Source: Sulfurovum sp. (lineage in GTDB: Bacteria; Campylobacterota; Campylobacteria; Campylobacterales; Sulfurovaceae). From it: 34,560 nucleotides of DNA. Location: positions 1-34,560 of the forward strand of contig JALUYL010000082.1 in NCBI GenBank assembly GCA_027012955.1, given 5' to 3'. Shown here in pieces: positions 23,369 through 32,023 of this stretch (the first letter of the stretch is position 1; each line of letters starts with the position of its first letter). The notes under the pieces are model-generated. The model searched no databases, had not been told where the DNA came from, and was given only the letters and a program-made list of their open reading frames with translations. Both the position numbers and the translations under genes were made by a program.

Positions 23369-25771
23369 TTGGCTGAAGTCGCATGTACCCATTGTAATCT
23401 TACCTTTTCAGAAGATGTGATGATAGTAGAAAACAACCACTACTTCTGCTGCAAAGGCTGTCAAGGAGTGTACCATTTACTAAATAGCCAAGGCTTAGAT
23501 ACCTTTTATGACAAGTTGGGAGACACCACACTTCAACCTGCCAACCAAGAAACCGATGATTTAGAAAAATTTGACCTTGAGGGGTTCAAGAACAAATACA
23601 TTAAAATAGATGAAGATGGACTTTACAAAATACACCTTATCATAGAGGGTATCCACTGTTCAGCCTGTGTGTGGCTCAACGAAAAAGTACTTCACAAGAC
23701 AGAAGGTGTTTTAGAAGCTAGTATCAACTACACAAATAATAAAGCCAAAATAGTCTGGGACAATGATACAGTAAAACTTTCTAAGCTCATAGAAACCATC
23801 CGCTCCATAGGCTACAATGCCTACCCCTATGACCCTAAACTTCAAGAAGAACGTGCCGTGGCTACGCGAAAAACCTACTATACACGCATTTTAGTCGCAG
23901 TGTTTGGCGCGATGAACATTATGTGGCTTGCTATTGCACACTATGCAGGGTATTTTTCTGGCATACAGCAGTCGTTTAAAGACATTTTAAATGTTGCAGA
24001 GTTTGTCCTTGCTACTCCTGTACTTTTTTACTCTGGTTGGATATTTTTCAGGGGTGCTTACTATGGTTATAAAAATCATATCGTCAACATGGACACACTT
24101 GTTGCTTCAGGTGCAATGTCAGCCTACCTTTACTCTATTTATGCGATGCTTACTTCACGAGGAGAGGTTTATTTTGACTCTGTGGTGATGATTATCACTT
24201 TTGTGCTTGTGGGTAAATACCTTGAAGTGCTGAGTAAAAAATCTGCTGTAGATACCCTAGACAGTATGATGGGGAGTACCCCAACTGAAGTCACAGTGAT
24301 TAAAGAAGGTATCAAATCTTTAGTGTCCATAGAAAATATCCTCATAGGAGATATTATAGAGCTGAAACCTGGCGAAAAAGTAGTGATAGATGGAGAAGTA
24401 ACATGGGGACAAGGCTCTTTTGATGTCTCTTCTCTCACAGGGGAAAATGAGCCCATCTATAAAAAAGCGTCTGACACCATACTCTCTGGTTCGCTTTGCT
24501 TAGACTCAGTTGTACATTATAAAGCAACAAAAGATGCTTCAGGTTCTATGCTGACTTCTATCATCGCTTTACTTGAAGAGTCTATGACTAAAAAACCTCG
24601 CATTGAACAGTTGGCAAATACTGTCTCAGGGTATTTTTCTACTACTATTTTGGTTATCGCGCTACTTACCTTTGTCGGTTGGTATTTTGTGGAAGGTAGC
24701 TTTGAGACAGCACTGATAGTAGGTATCTCTGTGATTGTCATCGCCTGCCCTTGTGCGCTTGGTTTGGCGACACCTATGGCAACCCTCGTAGGCATCTCCA
24801 TCGCAGCCAAGCGGGGCATACTTTTTAAAGAAGCCAGTTTTTTAGAAACCATGGCAAAGGCAGACATCTTAGCGCTTGACAAAACAGGCACCATCACAGA
24901 GGGCAAACCCTCTGTGGTCTCGGCACAACTCTTGGATGGCTTTAACCCTGCGTACCTTTATGCTTTAGTCTCTACATCCAACCATCCTATCGCACAAGGG
25001 TTACAACGATATCTGCAAGCACAAGATGAAACACTCACCCCTTTAACGCTTGAAAACATAGAAAGCATCGAAGCAAAAGGCTTACAGGCAACCTTTGAGG
25101 GGCATACTTTGCTTGGAGGCAATGCAGATTTGCTAAAGTCCACGTCTATGGAGCTTGATACTAGCTCTGACAATGCCCTTTTCTTCTTTAGTATCGACCA
25201 AACTTTAGTCGCACGCTTTGAGCTCACAGATACTATACGTGAAGGAGCAAAAGAAGCCATAAGTAAGATACAGGCACTCGGTGTAGACGTCATAATGCTC
25301 ACAGGTGACCACCTACAAAGTGCGCAAAAGGTAGCAAAGGAAGTAGGCATCTCAAAGGTACATGCCAAACTCCTCCCTCAAGACAAAGCACAGATGATTG
25401 ATAAACTACACGATGAAAATCATATCGTGGTCATGGTAGGTGACGGGATTAATGATGCCATCGCTTTGGCATCCTCTGACATCGCTATAGCCATGGGCAA
25501 CGGTGCTGATGTCGCTATAAACATAAGCGATATTGTTCTTTTAGATGAAAAGCCTCAGAGCCTGTATGCCTCATTTGGACTCTCTCGCAGAACCTTTCGT
25601 GCAGTCAAAGAAAACCTACTCTTTTCACTGCTTTACAATGTCATAGCCGTGCCCCTTGCCATCTTAGGATTCGTCAATCCACTGGTTGCTGCACTTTCCA
25701 TGAGTCTGAGTTCGCTTATCGTAGTAGGGAACTCACTTCGCATTAAACAGGGCACCTTTAATAATAGGTGA
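23369..25771 (+). CDS. ccoI: Cu+-type P1B ATPase of the CcoI/FixI kind (cbb3 oxidase copper supply)
   Basis: 800 residues in the order typical of CcoI: an N-terminal cysteine-rich domain (CTHC...CCKGC), one HMA domain with GIHCSACVW (about residue 95), eight predicted membrane segments, the ion-site motif IACPCALGLATP (about 459), phosphorylation site DKTGT (about 505), TGD and hinge GDGIND (about 690). It exports copper across the inner membrane for the CuB centre of cbb3 oxidase. The start is TTG with AAGG upstream. ccoS follows, which favours CcoI over a detoxifying CopA. The last codons (QGTFNNR and TGA) are made from the terminal repeat of the element at 25749-26016, so the native C-terminus may have been replaced. 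Confidence 0.92.
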   Translation: MAEVACTHCNLTFSEDVMIVENNHYFCCKGCQGVYHLLNSQGLDTFYDKLGDTTLQPANQETDDLEKFDLEGFKNKYIKIDEDGLYKIHLIIEGIHCSACVWLNEKVLHKTEGVLEASINYTNNKAKIVWDNDTVKLSKLIETIRSIGYNAYPYDPKLQEERAVATRKTYYTRILVAVFGAMNIMWLAIAHYAGYFSGIQQSFKDILNVAEFVLATPVLFYSGWIFFRGAYYGYKNHIVNMDTLVASGAMSAYLYSIYAMLTSRGEVYFDSVVMIITFVLVGKYLEVLSKKSAVDTLDSMMGSTPTEVTVIKEGIKSLVSIENILIGDIIELKPGEKVVIDGEVTWGQGSFDVSSLTGENEPIYKKASDTILSGSLCLDSVVHYKATKDASGSMLTSIIALLEESMTKKPRIEQLANTVSGYFSTTILVIALLTFVGWYFVEGSFETALIVGISVIVIACPCALGLATPMATLVGISIAAKRGILFKEASFLETMAKADILALDKTGTITEGKPSVVSAQLLDGFNPAYLYALVSTSNHPIAQGLQRYLQAQDETLTPLTLENIESIEAKGLQATFEGHTLLGGNADLLKSTSMELDTSSDNALFFFSIDQTLVARFELTDTIREGAKEAISKIQALGVDVIMLTGDHLQSAQKVAKEVGISKVHAKLLPQDKAQMIDKLHDENHIVVMVGDGINDAIALASSDIAIAMGNGADVAINISDIVLLDEKPQSLYASFGLSRRTFRAVKENLLFSLLYNVIAVPLAILGFVNPLVAALSMSLSSLIVVGNSLRIKQGTFNNR

Positions 25772-26016
25772 TACCCACAATGGGTTTTGCAAATGTAAGA
25801 TTGTGCAAGAGATTTATGAGTCCTAGCCATAGCTAAGACGAAGTAAATATCTTGTGCAAGATTGCGTTTGCAAAGCCCACCCTTCGGGCATCACTAGCTT
25901 TCGCCTATGCGTTGTTACTCTTTTTTGACTTAGCTAAGGCTAGGACTGCAAAAGAGTGCCTAGCCTAGACAAAAGCTAGAGATGTTGTGGGTAACACCTA
26001 TTATTAAAGGTGCCCT
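25749..26016. mobile_element. 268-bp element with 32-bp inverted terminal repeats (MITE-like)
   Basis: Bases 25749-25780 and 25985-26016 are inverted repeats with 31 of 32 matching (starting AGGGCACCTTTAATAATAGG). Further nested inverted repeats lie inside: 25820-25837 with 25929-25946 (17 of 18), an imperfect pair at 25781-25809 and 25850-25878, and CTAGCTTT/AAAGCTAG (25894-25901 with 25972-25979). The whole unit could fold into one branched hairpin. It has no open frame of note, so it would depend on a transposase elsewhere. No clear target duplication is seen. It separates ccoI from ccoS. A solo copy of the terminal sequence is at 9282-9303. Confidence 0.7.
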
Positions 26017-26034
26017 AAATTTAAAGGAGTCAAA

Positions 26035-26286
26035 ATGAGTGAAAATATCGTCATCATGCTTATAGGTGTGTCTACATTCTTAGGTGCCATCGGATTAACT
26101 GCTCTTATCTGGGCTGTACGTACAGGACAGTTCGATGACCATTCTAAGTTCATCGATGCTGTACGTAACGACAACATAGAAGACCTTCAAGATGCCGTAA
26201 ATATGGCTAAAAAACGTAAAGCACACAAAGAGAAGATAAAAAAAGAACGTCTTCAAAAAGAAAAGAACTATAGACCTGCAGATTAA
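26035..26286 (+). CDS. ccoS: cbb3-type cytochrome oxidase assembly protein CcoS
   Basis: 83 residues: one N-terminal transmembrane helix (about 5-27, IVIMLIGVSTFLGAIGLTALIWAV) directly followed by the CcoS signature RTGQFDD, then a charged tail (KKRKAHKEKIKKERLQKEK). CcoS is required for maturation of the cbb3 oxidase and acts beside the copper ATPase CcoI, the gene just upstream. AAAGGAG ends 6 nt before the ATG and lies outside the right repeat of the inserted element. The tail is longer than in many CcoS proteins. Confidence 0.9.
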   Translation: MSENIVIMLIGVSTFLGAIGLTALIWAVRTGQFDDHSKFIDAVRNDNIEDLQDAVNMAKKRKAHKEKIKKERLQKEKNYRPAD

Positions 26287-26339
26287 GTTTATATAAGAAA
26301 AATATGTTATTATATGAATAAATATTAAAAAGGCTTCTC

Positions 26340-26897
26340 ATGTATTCTAAAAAATTCTTATTTGGCATCCTCTTTTCATTTGCTATACTTCATGCTGAAA
26401 ATAGCGCAAGTCTCAACATTAACAATAACGATTTAGAACTTCAAGCTTCTGTCGATATGTTTTCTGCCTACGAAGGAAGTACCACCTATATCTTAGATGG
26501 CTCATACCTACATACAAAGACCAACAATATGTTTCGTGTTGCCTTTAGAGGAGAAAATACCTTTCAAAGTTTAGAAGGACTTTCTTTAGGTTTTGGTGCT
26601 AAAGCTGTTTTTGCTGACAAATTTATGTCCGTGCCTCTTCTAGCAAAAGCCAATCTTATTTTACCCTTTGGTGATACGGTACCCACCACATCCATCAACA
26701 CAAGTTTTGCCTATGCACCTTCCATTTTGAGTTTTGTAGATGCACAAAGCTATACAGAGTTTAAACTCGAAGCAGACATGGAAGTCATCTCAAATATTCA
26801 CCTCTTTACCGGCTATAGAAACATAGATACAAAATATAACACCCATGATAAAACATTTAACGATAGCTTCTATGGTGGGATGAAACTTAGCTTTTAG
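26340..26897 (+). CDS. Outer-membrane beta-barrel protein, YfaZ-like
   Basis: 185 residues with a signal peptide (MYSKKFLFGILFSFAILHA) and a mature part of alternating short strands (LNINNNDLELQASVDMF, YILDGSYLHTKTNN, LSLGFGAKAVFADKF, HLFTGYRNIDTKYN) ending in the aromatic GGMKLSF expected for BAM-inserted barrels. Size and the opening pattern resemble the YfaZ family, but that assignment is by eye and only moderate. The function is unknown. It stands between ccoS and the phosphomannomutase gene with its own AAGG ribosome-binding site. Confidence 0.65.
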   Translation: MYSKKFLFGILFSFAILHAENSASLNINNNDLELQASVDMFSAYEGSTTYILDGSYLHTKTNNMFRVAFRGENTFQSLEGLSLGFGAKAVFADKFMSVPLLAKANLILPFGDTVPTTSINTSFAYAPSILSFVDAQSYTEFKLEADMEVISNIHLFTGYRNIDTKYNTHDKTFNDSFYGGMKLSF

Positions 26898-26906
26898 TGC
26901 TATAAT
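26898..26906 (+). promoter_or_regulatory. Extended -10 promoter of the sugar-phosphate operon
   Basis: TGCTATAAT at 26898-26906 begins right after the stop of the barrel gene, 26 bp before the ATG at 26932. It is the same extended -10 as for der and trpS. Confidence 0.6.
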
Positions 26907-26931
26907 CGTACATTAAAATTAAGGCTTAACT

Positions 26932-28308
26932 ATGTCCATCGTCTCTTCTATTTTTCGTGAATATGACATCCGAGGTATTTACGAAAAAGAACTCAATGCT
27001 ACTTCTGTGAAACTTTTAGGCTATTTTCTTGGGGAAAAGGTCTCAGGAGACAAAATTGTCTCCATAGGCTATGATGCACGTTCTCATTCTCCTATACTTA
27101 AAGATTATCTCACTTCAGGACTCAATGCAGCAGGATGTAAAGTACTTGACATGGGCATGGTTGCCACTCCAGTAAACTACTATAGTAACTACATTGACAT
27201 CAATGGCTTAAAAACCAATGCTTCCGTGATGATTACCGGTTCACATAACCCCAGTGAGTACAATGGTTTTAAAATGACCCTTGATAGAAGTCCTTTTTTT
27301 GGAGAAGCTATCTATGCGTTAGGTGAAGAAATCATCGCGAATCAAACCATGCAAATAGAAGACAATACCAAAAGTCAAAAAGTGGACATAAAAACACCTT
27401 ACATCAACTTCATGGTCAAAGAGTTTGCACATCTTAAAAACCTATCTACAAAACTCGTACTTGATGGTGGAAATGGTGTAGCAGACACTGTCATCAGTGA
27501 TATTTTTGATGCATTAGAACTCAACTATGAAGGACTTTACCTTGAACCAGATGGTACCTTTCCTAACCACCATCCTGATCCATCTGTTGAGGAAAACCTT
27601 GTAGATGTAAAAGCAGCCTTAGCAAAAAATGGTGATATCGCTTTTGCTTACGATGGAGATGCTGACCGTATCGCTGTGCTTACACATAAGTACAACATCA
27701 AAGGTGACCAAATGGCACTTCTGTATGCCTTGAAGATGGATAAACCCACAGTCATTGGCGAAGTGAAGTGTTCTCAAGTGATGTATGATGAGCTGGAACG
27801 TCGTGGGGCAAAAGCTATCATGTATAAAACTGGGCACTCCAACTTAAAGGTAAAAATGAAAGAAACAGGTGCAGACTTAGCCTGTGAAGTCTCTGGACAC
27901 ATTTTCTTCAAACACCGCTATTTTGGCTATGATGATGCCATTTATGCTACCTTAAGGATGTTAGAACTCATCGCAGATGGCATAGACTTAGATGCAGAAA
28001 TAGACGCACTGCCTACAGTCTTTTCCACAGAGGAGATAAAGGTAGAAACCACCGAGGAAGAGAAATTTCTCATCATCGATAAAGTTAAAGAACTTCTCAA
28101 AAATCCTCCTGCACATTTTCCTAATATACGCAATATCATTGATGTGGATGGAGTACGCATAAACTTTGACAAAGGTTGGGGACTCGTGCGTGCTAGCAAC
28201 ACCACACCTGTACTTGTCACACGTTTTGAGTCAACGGACAAAATATTGGCAAAAGAGTATGAAGAGAAAGTCAATGCACTTATTTTAGAGGCTAAAGAGT
28301 CCCTATGA
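26932..28308 (+). CDS. manB: Phosphomannomutase/phosphoglucomutase
   Basis: 458 residues of the alpha-D-phosphohexomutase family. The four functional sites are visible: IFREYDIRGIYEKEL at the N-terminus, the phosphoserine loop TGSHNPSEYNGFKM (about residues 102-115), the metal loop DGDADRI (about 242) and the sugar loop GEVKCS and EVSGHIFF, with a C-terminal phosphate-binding RASNTTP. It interconverts mannose or glucose 1- and 6-phosphates for polysaccharide synthesis. The symbol is a best guess; algC-type dual activity is equally possible. It overlaps pgi by ATGA (28305-28308). Confidence 0.9.
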   Translation: MSIVSSIFREYDIRGIYEKELNATSVKLLGYFLGEKVSGDKIVSIGYDARSHSPILKDYLTSGLNAAGCKVLDMGMVATPVNYYSNYIDINGLKTNASVMITGSHNPSEYNGFKMTLDRSPFFGEAIYALGEEIIANQTMQIEDNTKSQKVDIKTPYINFMVKEFAHLKNLSTKLVLDGGNGVADTVISDIFDALELNYEGLYLEPDGTFPNHHPDPSVEENLVDVKAALAKNGDIAFAYDGDADRIAVLTHKYNIKGDQMALLYALKMDKPTVIGEVKCSQVMYDELERRGAKAIMYKTGHSNLKVKMKETGADLACEVSGHIFFKHRYFGYDDAIYATLRMLELIADGIDLDAEIDALPTVFSTEEIKVETTEEEKFLIIDKVKELLKNPPAHFPNIRNIIDVDGVRINFDKGWGLVRASNTTPVLVTRFESTDKILAKEYEEKVNALILEAKESL

Positions 28309-29531
28309 CCAATAAACTATACTTCCAATGCCCACTCAACAGAGATAAAGATGCAGCTTTTTCTGCCATCGTGAAAGAATCTAAACAGGTGGGGTATTAT
28401 GCCTTGCCAGAACAAGATATCTCTTCACTTCTAGCTTATGAGAATTCTATAGATGATGACGTTGAAGCCATAGCAGTTATAGGCATAGGTGGTAGTTCAC
28501 TAGGAGCTAAAGCCATTTATGAGTTTTTAAAACCTGTAACAAAAATGAAGAGAAAACTCTACTTTTTTGAAAGTACAGACCCCATCAATATTAATGCTCT
28601 TTTACAAAAGCTCACTTTACAAAAGACTCACTTTCTTGTGATTTCCAAATCAGGCACTACCGTAGAGACATTTTCTATTTATAAATATATTTACTCTTTA
28701 CAAAGTGATCCTTTAGCCTATACATTCATCACAGACCCTAACTCACCACTAGAAAAATATGCCCAAACCATCCAAGCAAAAGTACTACACCTTCCAGACA
28801 ATGTAGGGGGGCGTTTTTCTGTACTCTCAGTCGTTGGGCTTACCCCTTTACTACTTGGTGGTGTAAACATTCAAGCACTTTTAAATGGTGCACTTTCTAC
28901 TAAAAAAAGCTTTTTTGAGGCGGGCTATATGCAAGAGACTCTACTCAAAAAAGCAGCTTATTATGCTAAAAATCATGCCCGGTACCCCATTAATTGTCTT
29001 TTTGCATACTGTGAATCACTCAAATACTTTTGTGAATGGTATGTACAACTGTGGGGAGAAAGTTTAGGAAAACACCAAAAACATTCTGCTTTTCATGTAG
29101 GTCTCACCCCCATCGGACTCATCGGACCTAAAGACCAACACTCATTTTTACAACTTATTATGCAAGGCACGAGAGATAAATCTGTCACGTTCATAAAAGT
29201 AGAAGATTTTCAAGATGATTTACGTATCCCCGATATTACACTGCCTCATCTTGAGTCACTTGACACACTCAATGCCCTCAGTTTTTCCGAACTTATTAAC
29301 ATGCAATGTGATTCAGTGATGGAAGCTTTGCTTGAACAAAAAGATATCCCACTTGACAGCATTAGCATACCTAAAGTCGATGCCTATCATATAGGGGCAT
29401 TGATGTACTACTATGAGTTACTGACTTCGTTGGTAGGAGAACTTATTGACATTGACACCTATGACCAACCAGGCGTTGAAGCAGGTAAAATTATCTTAAA
29501 GACAAAATTAACACAAAAAGAACAAAAATGA
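28305..29531 (+). CDS. pgi: Glucose-6-phosphate isomerase
   Basis: 408 residues, shorter than the 540-550 of E. coli-type enzymes but like the compact forms of Campylobacterota. Two SIS domains are seen: IGIGGSSLGAKAIYEFL, then the catalytic ISKSGTTVET, and LPDNVGGRFSVLSVVGL. The conserved glutamate/histidine region follows (WGESLGKHQKHSAFHVG) and a C-terminal YDQPGVEAGK with the conserved lysine. It interconverts glucose 6-phosphate and fructose 6-phosphate. It is joined by ATGA overlaps to the mutase upstream and to galU downstream. Confidence 0.95.
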   Translation: MTNKLYFQCPLNRDKDAAFSAIVKESKQVGYYALPEQDISSLLAYENSIDDDVEAIAVIGIGGSSLGAKAIYEFLKPVTKMKRKLYFFESTDPININALLQKLTLQKTHFLVISKSGTTVETFSIYKYIYSLQSDPLAYTFITDPNSPLEKYAQTIQAKVLHLPDNVGGRFSVLSVVGLTPLLLGGVNIQALLNGALSTKKSFFEAGYMQETLLKKAAYYAKNHARYPINCLFAYCESLKYFCEWYVQLWGESLGKHQKHSAFHVGLTPIGLIGPKDQHSFLQLIMQGTRDKSVTFIKVEDFQDDLRIPDITLPHLESLDTLNALSFSELINMQCDSVMEALLEQKDIPLDSISIPKVDAYHIGALMYYYELLTSLVGELIDIDTYDQPGVEAGKIILKTKLTQKEQK

Positions 29532-30355
29532 TACGAAAATGTTTATTTCCTGCGGCAGGCTATGGTACACGATTTTTACCTGCAACAAAAGCAACCCCAA
29601 AAGAGATGCTCCCTATCTTAACAAAACCCCTTATACAGTATGGGGTAGAAGAAGCATTGGAAGCTGGCTTACATACGATGGCGATTATCACAGGGCGTGG
29701 TAAACGTGCCATTGAAGACCATTTTGACATCTCTTATGAACTAGAACATCAAATCAAGGGAGGCTCAAAAGAGAGTCTCCTGCGCGAGATACGCACACTC
29801 ATCACAAAATGTACCTTTTCATATACTCGACAAATAGAGATGAAAGGGCTAGGACATGCCATACTTACGGGAGAAACCCTCATCGGAAATGAACCTTTTG
29901 CTGTCGTACTAGCAGATGATCTTTGTACTCATGAAAAAGAGGGAGTACTTTCCCAAATGATTGAGATATACGAAAAATACCAATGTTCAGTCGTAGCCAT
30001 AGAAGAAGTTCCTATGGATCAAACCGATAAATATGGTGTCATAGCAGGACATTTGGTCGATGGAACAACAGACACGTACCGTGTCACAGATATGGTAGAA
30101 AAACCAGACCCTAAAGATGCCCCTACCAATATGGCTATCATTGGGCGTTACATTTTAACCCCTGACATCTTTGACATCTTACGTGACACAAAAGCAGGAA
30201 AAGGTGGAGAGATACAAATAACCGATGCTCTCTTGGAACAAGCCAAACAAGGGAAGGTCATCGCCTACAAATTTAAAGGTACACGTTTTGACTGTGGTTC
30301 AGTCGATGGATTTGTAAAAGCAACAAACCACTTTTATGATGCTAGTTTAAACTAA
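29528..30355 (+). CDS. galU: UTP--glucose-1-phosphate uridylyltransferase
   Basis: 275 residues. The nucleotide-binding start CLFPAAGYGTRFLPATKATPKEMLP, the middle VVLADDLC and the MVEKPDPKDAPTNMAIIGRYIL stretch are typical of GalU, as is the end GTRFDCGSVDGFVKA. It makes UDP-glucose, the donor for glycan and LPS outer-core synthesis. Together with the mutase and Pgi it connects fructose 6-phosphate to UDP-glucose in three adjacent, translationally coupled genes. Its stop codon lies in the palindrome at 30333-30364. Confidence 0.96.
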   Translation: MIRKCLFPAAGYGTRFLPATKATPKEMLPILTKPLIQYGVEEALEAGLHTMAIITGRGKRAIEDHFDISYELEHQIKGGSKESLLREIRTLITKCTFSYTRQIEMKGLGHAILTGETLIGNEPFAVVLADDLCTHEKEGVLSQMIEIYEKYQCSVVAIEEVPMDQTDKYGVIAGHLVDGTTDTYRVTDMVEKPDPKDAPTNMAIIGRYILTPDIFDILRDTKAGKGGEIQITDALLEQAKQGKVIAYKFKGTRFDCGSVDGFVKATNHFYDASLN

Positions 30356-30364
30356 CATCATAAA
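30333..30364. terminator. 32-bp palindrome spanning the galU stop codon
   Basis: TTTATGATG-C-TAGTTT (30333-30348) is followed by its reverse complement up to 30364 with a single C-A mismatch. The galU stop TAA is at 30353-30355. It has no T-run, so a terminator role is inferred from position and symmetry, as at 18583-18616. Confidence 0.5.
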
Positions 30365-30423
30365 GTCCAAGTAAGGTTGCAAAAACATTGGCTTGTATTT
30401 CCTAAGTTTAAAGATGACATCAT

Positions 30424-30460
30424 AACATTTCAGCCTAATGTTTTACAAGTAAGTGTAAAA
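30424..30460 (+). promoter_or_regulatory. Two overlapping hairpins upstream of gmhB
   Basis: AACATT/AATGTT (30424-30429 with 30438-30443) and TTTTACA/TGTAAAA (30441-30447 with 30454-30460) share bases 30441-30443, so they cannot form fully together. They lie 28 bp before the gmhB ATG. No riboswitch family is recognised. Confidence 0.35.
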
Positions 30461-30488
30461 TTAAAGTAATAAAAGATATAGGCAACCC

Positions 30489-31019
30489 ATGAAAAAAGCA
30501 CTTTTTTTAGACAGAGACGGCATTATCAACATAGACCACGGCTATGTCTCACGCATCGATGACTTTGAATTCTCTCAAGATATAATTAGACTTTTGCATC
30601 TCTTTCAAAAAGAGGGGTATCTCTTTTTTATTGTCACAAACCAATCAGGTATTGGTAGGGGGTACTATAGTGAAGAAGATTTCCAAACGCTTACTGATTG
30701 GATGCTAAAAACATTTGAAACACAAGGTATCACTATCACAGAGGTGTATCATTGTCCTCATGCTCCTGATACTAAGTGTAACTGTCGGAAACCTGCAATA
30801 GGTATGATAAAAGACACATCTGAAAACTATGGTGTATCATTGGCAAATTCATGGATGATAGGAGATAAACAAAGTGATATCGACTTTTCCAAAAATGCAG
30901 GTATTGAACAAAGTATTTCCATAGGCAATAGAGATATCACACAGAGTGACTATCATTTTGATTCTATCACTACATGTGCAGCTTTTTTAGAAGAAAATCC
31001 CGATATAATAAAATCATGA
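30489..31019 (+). CDS. gmhB: D-glycero-beta-D-manno-heptose 1,7-bisphosphate 7-phosphatase
   Basis: 176 residues of the HAD superfamily: catalytic Asp8 and Asp10 in LFLDRDGIIN, TNQSGIGRGYYSEEDF, the family's zinc site CPHAPDTKCNCRKP (from about residue 92) and the closing GDKQSDIDFSKNAG. It removes the C7 phosphate in the ADP-heptose pathway between the HldE kinase and adenylyltransferase steps. It is the first of four clustered pathway genes and overlaps hldD by ATGA (31016-31019). Confidence 0.95.
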   Translation: MKKALFLDRDGIINIDHGYVSRIDDFEFSQDIIRLLHLFQKEGYLFFIVTNQSGIGRGYYSEEDFQTLTDWMLKTFETQGITITEVYHCPHAPDTKCNCRKPAIGMIKDTSENYGVSLANSWMIGDKQSDIDFSKNAGIEQSISIGNRDITQSDYHFDSITTCAAFLEENPDIIKS

Positions 31020-32020
31020 AATACAACGACATAAACTTTAACAACAAAACCATACTCATCACAGGTGGTGCTGGCTTTATCGGGTCAAATCTGGCATTTT
31101 ATTTCCAAGAGCACTTTCCAGATGCGCACATCGTCATTTTTGACTGCTTCAGATCAGAAAATACCTTTTCAAATGGGAATCTTCAAAGTTTTGGACACTA
31201 CAAAAACCTTATAGGCTTTCATGGGGACATCCTTTGTGGAAATCTTAATTCAGACGAAGATATGGCACTTTTAAAGGCATATGAATTTGACTACATCTTT
31301 CATGAAGCAGCCATCTCAGATACCAGAGTCTATGACCAAGAGATAGTCATGCAAACCAATGTCAACAGCTTTTATACACTGATAGATATGGCAAAAGAAA
31401 CAAAATCCACACTCATCTATGCCTCTTCTGCAGCAACCTATGGCTCACAACCTTCTCCTCAAACTGTTGGCATAGAAGGGCCAGAAAACCCTTATGGTTT
31501 TTCCAAATATGCCATGGATCAGATAGCCTACAGATATATGAAAGAAAATCCAGAGATGACCATCGTAGGACTGAAGTATTTTAATGTCTACGGAGAAAGA
31601 GAATTTTTCAAAGACAAAACTGCCTCTACTGTCATACAGTTTGGACATCAGATATTGGCAGGAAAGACGCCTAGACTCTTTGAGGGAAGTGATAACATCG
31701 TGCGCGATTTTGTCTACATTAAAGATGTCATTCAGGCCAACATCAAAGCCTGTGCTGCGAAACAATCTGGCGTGTACAACGTAGGTACCTCTAAACCAAG
31801 GTCTTTTCAGGATATTGCAGACATTTTACAAAAAGAACTTGGCACTGACTATGGCACAGAATATTTCCCAAATCCATTTACAGGCTATCAAATGCACACG
31901 CAAGCAGATATCTCTACCTCTCAAGAATTCTTAGGGTATGCTCCTCAGTGGGAACTTGAAGAGGGGATAAAAGACTATATTGATGCCATTAAATTCACCT
32001 ATGAAACAGAAGTCAAGTAA
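31016..32020 (+). CDS. hldD: ADP-L-glycero-D-manno-heptose 6-epimerase
   Basis: 334 residues from the ATG at 31016, chosen for the ATGA overlap with gmhB and the normal family start; an in-frame ATG at 30974 would add 14 unrelated residues. It is a short-chain dehydrogenase-like epimerase with the NADP-binding LITGGAGFIGSNLAFYFQ, the HEAAISDT stretch, the catalytic YGFSKYAMD (Tyr and Lys) and RDFVYIKDVIQANI. It converts ADP-D,D-heptose to ADP-L,D-heptose for the LPS inner core. hldE starts 3 bp downstream. Confidence 0.95.
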   Translation: MKYNDINFNNKTILITGGAGFIGSNLAFYFQEHFPDAHIVIFDCFRSENTFSNGNLQSFGHYKNLIGFHGDILCGNLNSDEDMALLKAYEFDYIFHEAAISDTRVYDQEIVMQTNVNSFYTLIDMAKETKSTLIYASSAATYGSQPSPQTVGIEGPENPYGFSKYAMDQIAYRYMKENPEMTIVGLKYFNVYGEREFFKDKTASTVIQFGHQILAGKTPRLFEGSDNIVRDFVYIKDVIQANIKACAAKQSGVYNVGTSKPRSFQDIADILQKELGTDYGTEYFPNPFTGYQMHTQADISTSQEFLGYAPQWELEEGIKDYIDAIKFTYETEVK

Positions 32021-32023
32021 GCC

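Noticed and set aside
30356-30488. Riboswitch in front of gmhB
   Set aside because: Only two small mutually exclusive hairpins are seen; no conserved aptamer landmarks could be identified.
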